NCBI GenBank assembly: GCA_023653785.1
Contig: JAMKCH010088200.1
Coordinates: 1-64,000, forward strand
Origin: Ophioderma brevispina
Taxonomy: Eukaryota; Echinodermata; Ophiuroidea; Amphilepidida; Ophiodermatidae
DNA length: 64,000 bases
Direction of reading: 5' to 3'
Each line of letters begins with the position of its first letter. Position 1 is the first letter of the stretch. Below the pieces are notes generated by a model. The model searched no databases, was not told the DNA's origin, and worked only from the letters and a program-made list of their open reading frames with translations. Position numbers and translations under genes: made by a program. This document shows positions 47,006 to 59,094 of the stretch, one piece after another.

Positions 47006-47999
47006 CACAGACACACACACAGATGATTTTGATTCGACAAAAAACTGAGCGAATTTCTGCACATGCACTAATTTACAGTTGAAGGGATGAAAAACATAAG
47101 CCCATACTATACTAACAAATTTGACTATATGCTTTACCCCTGGGAATGATGGTGCCCCCCCCCCTTTTTCACCCCTGAAAAAGGCTGGTTATGCCACTGA
47201 GGTCATCCTAGTCTGGCTAAATGCTCACGTTTTTAGGTGAAAAAAATGGTGAGAGGGAAGGATCTTCCCCAATTGGCACAACAGAAAAAACTAGCCTTAA
47301 GTGCCATACACACCAAAAAAAATTCACACTACTTGTAGTTCACGATTAAAAAAAATTGTCAGAAACTTATTTCTGGGATTGGAATTTGGGCCTCCTAAAA
47401 TGACTCGTTTTGCCCATCTTTACATTTTTGGCCCAATTTCTATTCTTACAATACTCAATCTTCATAAACTGGGAAAGGTCGTTACATATAGTTCTTTAGT
47501 CCTCACAGTACTCGAATGAATCCGGTTGGCCGTCAGAGAGAGAGCTTAAAATATGCTTTAGTGTGTGGTGGTATAGCAAAGTGCGAACCTTTAAATGGAT
47601 TTTCACAATTTTTTTAGGGCCAAAAAATGAATTTCACATTGACCGTGAAATCATATCAGAAGGTAGGATTAAAAAAAAACAGGCTTTTGCTGTTCGCTTT
47701 ATGATTTCTTTCTTCTGGTGTTAAGCCCCTTTTTTTTTTAATTTGGTGTACATTACATATTCAGTGTTTTTTAATATGATTTACACTTCAAAACAAGTAG
47801 AGGGTGATTTTACCCTCAGAGCACCCTCGTTCATAGGAAAATACCATTACAATAAACGTGCTACAGTGCAAGTGAAAAAAAAAGTTCGCATTTTTCATAG
47901 TACATGTGTTAGACGGCCGGCCATTACATCAAAAAGTGCTCAGAAAAATTTTTGACGGCGTAATGTGTTACAAATCCAACCCTGGGGATTGCATCCTCA

Positions 48000-49100
48000 T
48001 GGGACATACCATAGCGTATGGGGTGTTGCCATTTAATTTTTTAATTTTAGTGGTTTTTAAAAATGGCCCCCCAAAAAGGTAAAAAATTGCTCAAAACTAG
48101 TAAATGAGTGAAATGCATTTCCTTTCTTCAAAAAATCTATCATGACATATCCATTTACCTTCAAATTAGCATATTTAATGATATAATGGAAGTAATTCCC
48201 AATATAATTTTTGGGGTCAGTGCCAAAAAAAAGTGTTCAAACTGTCCCAAAAATAGGGTTATAAAACAGTCGCAATGCTTCTGTCTTCAAATAATAGATT
48301 CAGAATGGCCATTGTACTTCAAAGGAGTAGCGTTAAGTGAATATAATGGAAAGCCATTCCAATTTTAAATGTTGGGTCAAAAAAGGCTAAAAAACATATT
48401 TTTACAAAGAAATTAAAAAAAAAAAAAACAAAAAATAGGTAACAATCAATCATATTGCCTTCTTTTTCGAGCGGTTTATCAGAACACGTGCAAGGGTACA
48501 TCCCAAGGGAACAAAATGAGCGGATGGGATGCAAGCCATTTCAAGTTGCATATTCTGTAGGGCAAATGGCCAAAACACATCAAATTGTCCCAAAAATCCA
48601 ATAAATGAGTCAAAATGCATTCCTTCTCAACAATCATAAAGGGAATATGTAAAGTTTTATTCCCAAAGAAACTATATATTAACCGAATGAAATAGAGAGT
48701 AGCAATTTCAATGACACGTTTTCGTTGTAACCCGTCAAACTGGCCCAAACAAGCCCTTAAAATGGTCCAAAATTAGGTCAAAATGGCCAAAATAGTTCAA
48801 ATTTGTCAAAAATAAATAATAAATTAGTCATAACATTTTTCTCAAAATAGCTTAAAGGAACATAAATTATTTAATTCCCATGGACAGTGATAAGGTAAAA
48901 ATAAAAGTGTAGCTTTTCAATGAACACATTTTGGGGGGTGGTAATTATTTAAAAAATGTTTCAAATGGGGTAAAAAAGTCAAATTTTTATGGTAAAACAT
49001 AAAACAGTAATAATTGCCTCTTTCTAAATACTCAATGGAATATTGGAAGCAGGGCTAGGTATTCCAATTTACCAATTTTGGAAGTCACATTGGGCTGAGG
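48000..49100 (+). repeat. ~163 bp tandem array, copy B
   Basis: Same units and order as 44290-45330, beginning after catgggacataccatagcg and ending near agtcacattgggctgagg. Confidence 0.75.
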
Positions 49101-49456
49101 TTCAAAATGAATGAACTCAAGATTGGAGGGGAATCTCAAGATTTATGGTCAATATTGGTTCAGAAAGATCAACTTAATTAAACTATGATTGATAAATGTA
49201 AAAAATTTAAAAAAAGAAAAAACCTAAAATTTTTTGTTTTATCATAAAATTACATCCCCCAGTAAATTAGGGTGAGTGGCTATTCAATTCTAAGATTGAT
49301 GGAAAATTACCACAAATGGTAAATTAGATCTATGCCCGATTGTCAAAATCAGGCCATAGTTCACAACACCAGAGTACATTAAAGTTGAAAAGGAGTTGGC
49401 TATTATAAGCACTTTTCTTGGGAGGTAGCAAAAAATCAAAGAAATCAAGAAATCAC

Positions 49457-50829
49457 AAGTGGGTTATAATTGTTATTTTATTAATACTAATGCCTCCTTT
49501 ACGGGTTACTCATAGTGATCTGATACACGAATGAAAAAAATACTAAGAACGCATTTTATATAACGCACCCGATGTTTATTATTTTGTTTCAGTGGATAGC
49601 TATCTATGGTCCTCATCTTCTTGATTAATAAAAAAAAGTACCAACATACCTAATATAGCGTCAGAATGATGTCATCAAGTCTCGAGTTGTAACAAAAATT
49701 GGTTACCCCGAAAAATTGGTATTTTCCACAGAAAATTCTTTGGCGAAAATTCAATTTTGCGCTAAAAAAGAAGGAAATATCGGAGTTTCACGGGGTTTTA
49801 AGCCTCTAAAATGATGGGGACAAATGGCTAATTGTCTAAACATAGAGTTTAGAGGGTTAAATGGGCATAATATTTTCAAAAAAAAGCAACAAAACTTCCG
49901 AGGGTGGAAAACCACCCCCTATCTTCTACTTGGACGGATACCCTAACCACTTGTCTACCACGTATCTTTTTCCATTTTTCGACTCTAACTTAAAATGACC
50001 AGAAAGGACGAGAGAATGATTACCAAAAGATTCTATGACGTTTTGGGCATTGTGTCCGTTGCATATTTATTTTCTTGTTAGGTTAATATCAACAGGTAAG
50101 AATGATCATTTGGTACAAGAAGACCCGGAAATGGGAAAAACAGTCAATGGTGGCTATTCAGTTATGGTTCTTAAATGGTCCAAAATGTAACTTATCCTAC
50201 ATGGTTGAGCCAAATATAACAGGGTTTCTTGTGCATTAGGCCTATTTCATTATTAAATTGCTTGAATCCACCCCAGGACACTGGGCCCGTGAGTTGAATC
50301 CACCCAGAACGGGAAGCTTGATGGATATTTTTAGATGTTAATATTGAACAAACTCAGTCCAATTTAAACAAGAGCAGCCTACCCTCGGACCCTTGATAGA
50401 ATACTGTGTCTAAAAAAATAAGACTAAACTACAAAAAAAGCTTGTGAGTAGCCCATAAGAAATTCTTGTGGATTAAAATTATTTAACAATTTCCCAATTG
50501 AGAACCAGATATATTGGAGAAATAATAATTGAACCTGTATGTGGTCCTTAGTGTTCTTCAGAATGCGGATAGTCACGAAATTATTATTTGATGATTGATT
50601 TTATGTTTATTCAATATCTAATTCGGGCTATTCAAATGTATAGCCTAAGAAATATATGTTATCCATATTAAGATGTAAGTTTAAAAATTAATTAAAAAAA
50701 AGTAATTTAGCTGATTATAAAGGTCATTTAACTTAAAACTCGAAGATCTAGAAAAGTTCAACCCGGGCCCTAACAACTATTTTTAAATATTCAATAGAAT
50801 AATTTTATAAATTCACAGGGTAATATATT
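49457..50829. other. Loop region between direct and inverted arrays
   Basis: AT-rich, no gene. On the minus strand 49893-49962 reads gtggtagacaagtggttagg, gtatccgtccaagtagaag, then gggtggttttccaccctcgg, which loosely resembles a tRNA or SINE head with a degenerate B box (low confidence). Confidence 0.4.
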
Positions 50830-52118
50830 AAAAAATATGGACAAAGTAACACGTTTTATCAATTGGTTTCCCCCTTTTAGTGATTTTGATAATTTTGGGG
50901 AATTTAAAATTTCTGTCCCATTCCGACCCACATCTATTGAACGGGCTTGCAAGTCTATATACCAGCTTACTTATGATTATTCCGCTGGGATGTAACCGCA
51001 CAACCAACTTTTGACATACTGTGCAAAAAGCAGACCATAATGTACGGTAAGACAAAGTGATACGGTTCGTTATCTCACCCATTGATTTTGATCAATTTTT
51101 GGAGGAATTTGGTCATTATTCCATTTTGACTCAGAAATCTATAAAATTAAATAGCTAGCACTCTTCACCCGATGAAAAGGCAAACACTTATATGACCTAC
51201 TTTGTGAAAAGAGGGCATTATAATAGTTTGGCCATTTTCAACCCCAAATCCGTCAATTAAGCCAACTGCTTTCTGATTCACTTATTTATGACACACTTGG
51301 AAGTGTAAGGTGATTTGACCATTTTGGAACAATTTGACTATTTTGGTTTTTGATTCTAAAAATATTAAAAATAGAAAAAAATGAAAGCACTTAAGGCTAC
51401 TTATGACGTTTCTTGAGATTATAACGGCAAATGTTTCATTGAAAAGGTTTGTCAACGAGGTCTATTGGGATGACGGATCCATTCTTGGCCAATTTTACCC
51501 CAAATCTTTAAATCGGAATGGCTTCCATTTTTCCACGTTAAATATGAATCCGTTGAAGGTGAATGGAAATGTTATAATCATTATTAAGACTTAATGTATG
51601 TCGACTGATTTACTATTTTTGGACAATTTTGACCCTTTTTTTTTTTTTTTTTTTTTTAAAATTTTAAATTGGGGAATGGCTTTTTTTTCCATTATATTCT
51701 CTTAAATAGGGCTTGTATTGAAGGTAAATGGGACATGTCTGGATATTATTTTAGAAAGAATGCCATTTGACACTGATTTACCTATTTTGGACCAATTTGA
51801 CTTTTTTGGCCATTTTGACCCAAAAATTTATAAATGGGATGAAGTCCATTATATTCACTTAAAATATGACCCCTTTGAAGGTAAATAGACATGTTCTGAT
51901 AGAATATTTGAAGAAAGGAATGCATTTCGACTTGATTTACATATTTTGGGACAATTTTGACCTTTTTTGGCCATTCTGACCATATAAATAAAGAATGTAG
52001 AGAAGGACAACACCCCACGTTGATGTACATACCATGGTGGTAATGAATCCACTAGGTTGGACCTTTGTAACAACCAACGCCATCAAAAATTCATTTTGGA
52101 TTCCTTTGGACGGCCGTC
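50830..52118 (-). repeat. Inverted copy of the ~163 bp array
   Basis: On the minus strand it matches 44200-45300. The outer boundary at 52000-52118 (acaaca-cccca, gacggccgtc) is the inverse of the boundary at about 44190-44310 (gacggccgg, ggggtgttggcc). Unit landmarks such as ggacaattttgacc recur near 51323, 51484, 51617, 51788 and 51947. The inner part (50830-51300) is strongly diverged. A T run lies at 51638-51657. Confidence 0.7.
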
Positions 52119-52317
52119 ATGCTAGGCTTCTTGGAGTTGTTTTGGGGCAAATAAAGTATCATACGAAAGCTTAGAATCTAAGGCATAGATCAGTGACAGG
52201 ATTCCTCAACGACAATATTTAGGGCTAAAAGTAGATCAAATTCTGTCAGTGAAAATCACCATTGCCAATAGAAGAGGATGCAATTTAGAAAATGCAAAAG
52301 TACCTGTGTAAAAGTGA
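52119..52317. other. Short spacer, nothing recognised
   Basis: Similarity to the left boundary of the direct arrays stops here. Confidence 0.4.
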
Positions 52318-52885
52318 GGTAAATGAATTTAGCATGTTTTGGAAAAGTAAGAATCGGGCTTAACAAAATCGTATTTTTGTGAGATTTAGTGTAACAGCAA
52401 AATTATGAAGTGAGGAACTCTGTAGGTGTGTTACAAAAATACCTACCCAAAAAAATGTGATTCAAAAAACATGCCTTCAAAACTTGTACATTACCATAAG
52501 ATATCATTCCAGTTTTTTAATGTTAAAGAATCTGTGTGCATTTTGGTTCATATTGTGGACAGGATTTTAGATATGACCTGATGAAATATAAGCTTCTTTT
52601 TGTGAATTTCACATGTTTTGGAAAGCTAAGAAATCAGGTCTAACAAAATCTGGTATATTTTGTGAGATTTAGTGACAGCAAAATTCTGAAGTGAAGACTC
52701 TTGTAGTGTGTACAAAACCCTACCCAAAAATGTGCCTTCAAAAACATGCCTCAAAAATTGTAAATACAAACGTAAGATATCCAAGTGTTTTATGTTTAAG
52801 TAATCTGTGTGACAATATTTTGGTTAATTTTGATGGACAGGATTTTAAGATATGACCTGATGAAAGATAAGCTTCGTTTGTGTTC
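52318..52885 (+). repeat. Two-copy ~278 bp tandem repeat
   Basis: Units start near 52325 and 52603 with gaattt-gcatgttttgg / gaatttcacatgttttgg and run through aacaaaatc, tgtgagatttagtg, acagcaaaatt, cctacccaaaaa, catgcct, gtaagatatc, aatctgtgtg, ggacaggattt and atatgacctgatgaaa to ataagcttc. Confidence 0.8.
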
Positions 52886-53874
52886 AGTTTAATTGAGACT
52901 GGATGGCACTATGGACTGGCAAGCTGTATTGCCACTTCATTCTAGTTGGACATCTAGTTGACTTCAGATGATGGCAGCCAAGTCTCCATTAATATAGATG
53001 ATGTGACATACAAGTTTACAACATCAAGTAGCCGACACACACAACAGCATTCATAAGCCTGCTTACTGATAAAGAGCGGAATTTTAAAAGCACAAGCTCT
53101 GCAGGTGCGGCAAAAAGACTGCCGGGCAGTACTTTGTGCCCACATTGATGTCACATGCCACATCATTACAGCAACCAAAAGAATCAAATAGAACAGCCAA
53201 AGAACAGATTGAAATGCACGCACCGATTTGGGAGCGCTTTGATGTAGCGTCAGTCATGGGTGTTAACAAGGACCCACATACGACCTCTCCTTGTCGGTTA
53301 TTCATGTATAAATATTTAAAAAATAACCTTTTTACAGTAGTACAATTCTTCAGCTCCAGTGGTTTGGGAATAAAAAAAATATTGATTGAAACATATAATT
53401 CAGGATTTTTTGTCCAAATTTCGAGTTTATGGTAAACCAATGATGACGTCTAAATTTGGATTTCTTGGCAGCACCGCCTGGTTGAGTTTTTATAACTACA
53501 GTGCTTGCCCTCTGTAGTGAAGTGGAGCAATGGAATGTGTACAAAAGAAAGATGCTTGGAGGCCCGTTACCACTGGTCTAATGTAACCATGTCATTTTCA
53601 TTAGCATAAACTAGCTATGTAAATGGATTTTATTATTTACACATTAGTAAAAATGTAATTATATGTTAGTTTGAATTAAAGGACACAGTAAAGACCGCAT
53701 GTTCTATCACCATACCACATAGTCATGGACATTAGTTCATGAGATTTGCTTAGTCTGAGAGTGAATTAAAGGATTCTTGAAAATTGCGAATCAGCTCATT
53801 ATATTCATAACCTGTCCAAAAAGTATACTGCACATGACCTATGTTCTATCACTGTGTCACATTTGAAGTCATTG
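52886..53874. other. Mixed-composition DNA, no gene called
   Basis: Overlapping frames on both strands at 52954-53440 give no recognisable domain. The word gttctatcac recurs near 53700 and 53840, just before the left arm of the next inverted repeat. Confidence 0.4.
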
Positions 53875-54580
53875 ACGAATCGGTTTGTATAGTATGGTGG
53901 ACCTTATCGTTATGTTTGGGATTTGTCTGCTATTTGCGACATTTGATTTTTTGTCTGGTCTGGGTAGTATTGACACCTAGGAATTCAAATTTGGTTGTTC
54001 CCATTTTTTCGACCAGCGTTGGCAGCCATATTGGATTCAAAATGGCCGCTAATTTTCAATATATTTTCCCTCATATCTTCGGTTGTGGGCGGCATAGAAA
54101 AGTAAAATTGGTCTCTAACCATGTGTGTGATACTAAGGTTCTATTAGAAACCTATTTACGTTGAACTAATTAATTTGGCGGCCATCTTGAATTCAAAATG
54201 GGCCGAAGTTGAATAAACTTTGACCTGTATCTTGAGTTTTGAATAACATACTGGGCTATATACGATGGCAATAAACATGTGAGATCAGAGGTTTCCATAT
54301 TAACCCCTAATTTAAGTTGAACTAATCCGTTTGGTGGCCATCTTGAAATTCAATATGGCCGACATGGTTTAATATACTTCGCCCTGTATTTTGACATGTA
54401 AAATAAAATACAAGGCCTAAAAAACTTGTTTTTTAAAATATTTTTCTTAACACATAGAAAAAATTGAAAGATGTTCCCATGTTTTTGATCAGCTGTTTGG
54501 CCGCCCTCTTGAATTCAAAATGGCTGCTATTTTATAACATTTCTCCAATACTCGCTTTCCGAGCTAAATAGGAAGCTAAA
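53875..54580. repeat. Left arm of a 5.8 kb inverted repeat, made of ~160 bp units
   Basis: Units begin at about 54021, 54177, 54333 and 54499, each with a GGC-GCCAT-TTG-ATTCAA-ATGGCC-type palindrome centred on or near GAATTC. The arm is the inverse of 59095-59700. Outer segments that also pair are aaatttggttgttcccat, tttttcgacca and gattttttgtct. An extra diverged unit appears at 54885-54980 beyond an insertion. Confidence 0.8.
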
Positions 54581-54639
54581 AAGATAGTTATACAAACGTA
54601 TGTGTTTTCAATGATGCTACAATCTGTGTTCTACAATCT

Positions 54640-54890
54640 TGGACAAAAATTAGTTGGAACACTCACCACAATTAGCTACATTGTTCACCTGGGCCAGAGC
54701 CATATCAACTTCAACTTTCCCTTTCCCCAACGCCCATCAATCAATGTTGGGACAAATGCGGAAGACTTCTGATGGGATACCCAAATTTCATACATTCGTG
54801 TGGCAAGGAGGGGGAACAGTTTTCCGAGATTGTTCAAATGTTCCAACAATTATGTGCAAGATTGTGGTGTTTATTTGTTAGACCCCCATA
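54640..54890 (+). repeat. Dispersed repeat inserted in the left arm array
   Basis: Matches 29640-29960 in order (agttggaacact, cccatcaatcaatg, gaagactt, gggggaacagttttc, aatgttccaacaatt). Array-like sequence resumes after it (atgaatttcaaatagtcgcc near 54890). Confidence 0.6.
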
Positions 54891-55439
54891 TGAATTTCAA
54901 ATAGTCGCCAATATCATTCAGATATTTACTGATTTGGCTTGTGAGCTACATAGAAGGACCAAAATATGGCAATACTAGATTGTTTGTGATACCATTTTTC
55001 AAAAAATTGCCACTTTTAGTTATAGCTCATTTGTTTAGATAGCCAGTATACAGGCATTGTAACCATTAAGGGAAAAGGGATATCTGTGTACAATGAACGA
55101 ATGCCCATCTATCTTGTATAGAAAATGTAAGCGAAGAAACGATTACACTTAATAGGAGCGAGTCAGAGAATGAATTGTTGTGGACATCAAGAGCAAATTT
55201 GAGTCAGATGTGACATTAGAGATGTAATACACATTAATAGCAAAAAGTGAAATATGGTGGACACGTACACCCAGACACAAATCTCTAGTTTTAAGAAAGA
55301 TATGATGGTCATGAAATTGACCTTTGTTGAGGTGTTGGAGTAAGTCTAGCCAGTAGCCAGATGTCAAGATTAAGAGAAAACTCCCCAGTACGGCCACGAT
55401 TGATGCAATGAGAGAATATTCATTCTCCACCAGCTTGAC

Positions 55440-57405
55440 AGACAATGATAATTAAAAGGTAGCAACCTTTTGTGAGTAAAATCTCAAAGTGATAACCTTC
55501 TTCTTGCGTTTGAGACAGCAGCCAAATATGTTTAAAGTTGGTGGAGCCAGCTCACTTTGATTGGTTTGGGTTTGAGAGAAAGTCTATATCCACCGGTGGA
55601 AGAAAGGTAGGGCACTCTTGAGAATGTGATCCGCAGCTGTGATGGAGAGCAACATTGCAGGTGGTGATGGCCGCAGTCCCCATTGGGGAATATTCAGATG
55701 AAACGACGGACTCCTGTGCGAATCATGTTCAAGCTGACCCATTCCTTGCGTGGAGATTGCTACCAGGTGGGGTTCTGTAATAGGTGTGATAGTGAATTGT
55801 CTGGTCTGGGAGTTATTTGCCAGGGAGTTTCAAGTCTGTAAGCTGTGAATGGGGACGCTAGATGGAGGGTTTAGCAGCATGTCGACAGAAGGTTAAACGA
55901 GAGTCGTCTCTGTCTGCCGAGTTGTGTGATTCTTTGACAGTGTTATGCAGGCAGGTTGCTTGTTGTCCAAACAGAGCCCTTACGTCACCAGTTTTGTGTG
56001 TGATGTTCTCTCTGAGCCACTTCTGAACGGTGCAATGCATGAGAGAGATGGTAGGACATCAGATGGGTGGGATGGAAGGCAGCCAGTAATGGTTCTCATG
56101 GTCTCGTTGAGTACTATGTCAACTTCTTTGGTGAAAGTATTGACGCACATGCTGGGTGGCATATTCAAGCAGCACTGTAGACCAGAACAGGGCGGTGGTA
56201 CATAGAGTGGATGGGCTAGCACCCCATGAAAGATTCCAGCAAGGTGGCACAGGAGGTTTTTCCTCAATTGATACCTTTGCACAAAAAGGACTCGAGATGC
56301 TGACAATAAGTAAGCTGTCGATCAAACTTCACTCCCAGAGAAGTTGGTGTAGGATTGTTCGCAGAGGCGCTCCATTAGGTTGATTTGAAGCTGGCAATGA
56401 GCCTCTTTGGTGTTGAGATGGAAGGCATAGCGGTGGTCTTGGCTTTAAGTCTCCAGGTCTTGAGATCCCGGCTTGAGATATGCTGCAAGTAGCGCCATCT
56501 GCATTAAGTATACTTTCTACTTCCGTCCAGCTTCTGTCCGAGTGGAGGAAGGCAAGATCGTCGGCTTAGCCATACTGTCTAGATGTGTTGGTATACAAAT
56601 TTAACAGCTGGGAGCCAAGTTTGATCCTTGTGGACTCCGTTACTCAGGCGATGCAGTCGACTGCTCTGACCATCACGGTCTTAAGAACAAAGCTACGGTA
56701 TAGCCAAGCATGTTGCATATAGAATGTACAAGGTGATGATCTAGGATGGTCCTGAGAAGCATTGAGTGTCAGACCTTTGTGAAACACGGTGTTCATATGC
56801 GTGCAGTAAGGTCCACAAGATGACGCATGCCTTACGACGCTTTTATAGCTATCCTCAATATCATTGTGAGTTTACAATCTGATGGACAGTGCTCCAGCCA
56901 CGCCGAATTCCTGCTTGTTCGTCAGGAAGTGGGAATTCGACGACTGGCTCCAGTCGGGCCAGGATCAGCCTCTTCAAGGAGTTTTGAAGAAAGAAAAACG
57001 CAGTAGTGATATTGGGCGGGGAGTTCGGGGGTTGTCAACAGGGCTTTTTTTGGTTGGGGAGTGCAATGATGGTAGCCCTCCTCCATATCTTTGGTAAGAT
57101 GGTTGGTAAGGCAAAATGTGTAGAACTCCTGGAGCCATTCAAGACATTATGGGCCGCAGTGCATCATGAACTCCGTTGGTATATTATCAGGCCCATTGGC
57201 CTTTTCACACTCTTTGTTGCTGATAGCAGAGGTAAGCTCATCTAGTGAGAAGGGTGGTGAAAGTGGACCCGTCCACGCCACAGGCTTGACGAAGTTTGTG
57301 ATCTCTTTTTAACAGAGCGATGTGATCCTTCAAGTGATTGGAGCGACCATTTGCGAGGAGTGCTCAGCTATGAGTTGGCAGACACAGGACCATTTCGTTG
57401 GTTTG
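55440..57405 (-). pseudogene. Non-LTR retrotransposon reverse transcriptase relic 1
   Basis: Read on the minus strand, ordered motifs of a jockey-like reverse transcriptase appear in shifting frames: GPDNIPTEF near 57150-57196, an FVDLTA-type motif A as VDLTA near 56800-56815, PQGSNLAP at about 56613-56633, the catalytic ADDLA box near 56552-56566, then VDIVLNETMRTITGCL near 56060-56130, and a C-terminal Cys-rich stretch near 55620-55680. In life such proteins copy the element's RNA at a nicked target. No endonuclease precedes it, so it is 5'-truncated, and many stops and frameshifts make it dead. Local GC is higher than the surroundings. The clade is not assigned. Confidence 0.85.
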
Positions 57406-57960
57406 GATGGTTAACCTTAAAAAATATCATCACCTCTTAAGAAATTATCAATCCCTCTTGAAAAACAAAAATGAAATTTGCTTCTAAGTCGGTTAGAAAT
57501 TCAGGACCCAAAACATGGACTTCATTAGAGAAAAATGTGAAACTCTCAAAAACTATGAATATTTTCAGGTCGAAAATAAAAAATATCTGATATTGAACTA
57601 CATCTAGTTTTTTGCCTTCTCAATTTTAGAGACTTTACTGCAATGAATATGTTCTGTGCCTTTTCTTGTATGTATTTTTTGTCATTATTATTTTATACTA
57701 CTTATGATGCTATAGTGTGGGTGTGCGCGGCCTCTGGGTAATAATAGTTTTATGTTTGGTTGTGATGCGGGTGGTTTTGAGGGTCTTTATTGTGTGATTT
57801 GTATGTTAAGTAATAGTAATTTAAGGTTAAATTTATGTTGGTGGTGACCCCTGTGGGCCATTAGGCCTTTGGTCATCCCTGCATCCTTAAATCATGTTAT
57901 TATTGATTGTCTATGTGATATGTATTTTTTAGCAGTAAAATAAGTATGATGATGATGATG
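57406..57960 (+). mobile_element. Probable LINE 3' end on the plus strand
   Basis: AT-rich sequence ending ggtgacccctgtgggcc, attaggcctttggtcatcc, atcatgttattattg, then a tgatgatgatgatga tail at 57945-57960. This resembles the 3' untranslated end of a non-LTR element with a short tandem tail. No coding part of it is seen. The left boundary is uncertain. Confidence 0.4.
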
Positions 57961-58990
57961 ATCATCATCCATCAGGGCCTCCGTCAGTCGCAGCGACTAT
58001 GGATAAAGCGCCCACATGAAGTCACAGGTTAGGTGAACCGCGACGTCTGTGCTGAGAGGCCAATCTAGAGTGGCAGTCTCTGCCAAAGGTGCTACATATA
58101 TGGGATGTCACAGCTTGACTATCCAAGGATCTGATTGTCAGCAGTTTCTCCAGCACCCAATGTCGATGTTCAGGGTACACATATCACGCTTACAAATATC
58201 CTTGTAGCGGAGTATGGGGTCGACCAACTTTCCTTTGCCAGAGTACAGATCGCATACATGATATATTTCGGTAGACGGCCATCATCCATTCGACGGACAT
58301 GGCCAAGCCATCGGAGTCTGCGTATAGATGGTGGGGAGTCCAATTCGAGGCAGGAGCTCTGAATTTGGCACCATGTTCTTCCAGGTGGGACACACCAGAA
58401 TGCGTCTAATACACGCAGGATGGCAGCTGTTGAGTTTCTTCTCATGCCTAGAGTAGTTGTCCATGGCTCACTACCATACAGTAATGTGCTGATGATGCAG
58501 GCATTGTAAAAAATGCTGCCTTTGTCGAATGGACAGCTTCGGAATTTCCCACACACGCGTTGTAAGCCGGGCAAGAGTAGCTGCAGCTTTACAATGCGTT
58601 TGCCGATTCTGCCATCGAGAGATAGACTGTCACTGATGGTGGATCCTAGGTAGGTGAAGTCCTGACAACTCAAAGTGTGTAATTGTCGATTGTGTGACAG
58701 GCGGTTCTTGAGCATCTTGGACAAGGACAGTGTTCTTCTTCAAATGATGAAAGTTGAATTCCTGTACATGTCGTGAGAAGCGATCTATGAGCAGCGGAAG
58801 TTCCTGCTTGGAATGTGAAGTAGTGGCAGCATCATCAGCAAACAACCTTTTCACGAATCACTATCTGACGGACCTTTGTCTTAGCTCTAGGCGTGCAGGA
58901 TGAGAGACGACCATCGGACCTGGTGTGCATGTAGATGCCTTATGTGGCTGTACCGAATGCTTGCTTCAGAAGACTGAAAAGATATCCAAA
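57955..58990 (-). pseudogene. Non-LTR retrotransposon reverse transcriptase relic 2
   Basis: The minus strand encodes, in order, a degraded segment upstream of the palm near 58870-58980, the RLFADDAA catalytic box near 58829-58850, YLGSTI at 58635-58652, LLYGSEPWT about 150 bases later, RRLRWLGHVRRMDDGR near 58275-58320, RYKD near 58200, and a shifted-frame Cys/His-like CSTFGRDCHS near 58080. The longest open piece is 58170-58724 (184 codons). This layout is that of the endonuclease/reverse-transcriptase type LINE protein C-terminal half. It is 5'-truncated at about 58990 and frameshifted. The 3' tail is a GATGATG-type repeat meeting the plus-strand tail at 57955-57968. Confidence 0.85.
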
Positions 58991-59094
58991 GAATATAGGG
59001 TGGCATATAATCAGCTTTTGCCAATTGCTAGGTCTGGACTCAAATGGAAAGGGTAAACCAAACTGGTACCAACTTAGTGAAGTGAAATTGTGGA
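58991..59094. other. Junction between LINE relic 2 and the right arm
   Basis: About 100 bp with no recognised content. Reverse-transcriptase similarity stops at its left edge. Confidence 0.4.

Larger units (their letters stand above)
45689..49456 (+). repeat. 3.7 kb tandem unit, copy B
   Basis: Direct tandem copy of 42011-45690, ~90 bp longer in net small insertions. The junction falls at caaagaaatcac/tctggtctta. Differences are again dominated by one-base indels, which shift every reading frame between the copies. Confidence 0.9.

Noticed and set aside
49893..49962. Minus-strand tRNA or SINE
   Set aside because: Resembles a D arm and anticodon region, but the B box is degenerate and no body or tail follows clearly.
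52954..53440. Overlapping frames on both strands, a possible exon
   Set aside because: No recognised domain, no clear splice-flanked conserved block, and competing frames on the two strands.
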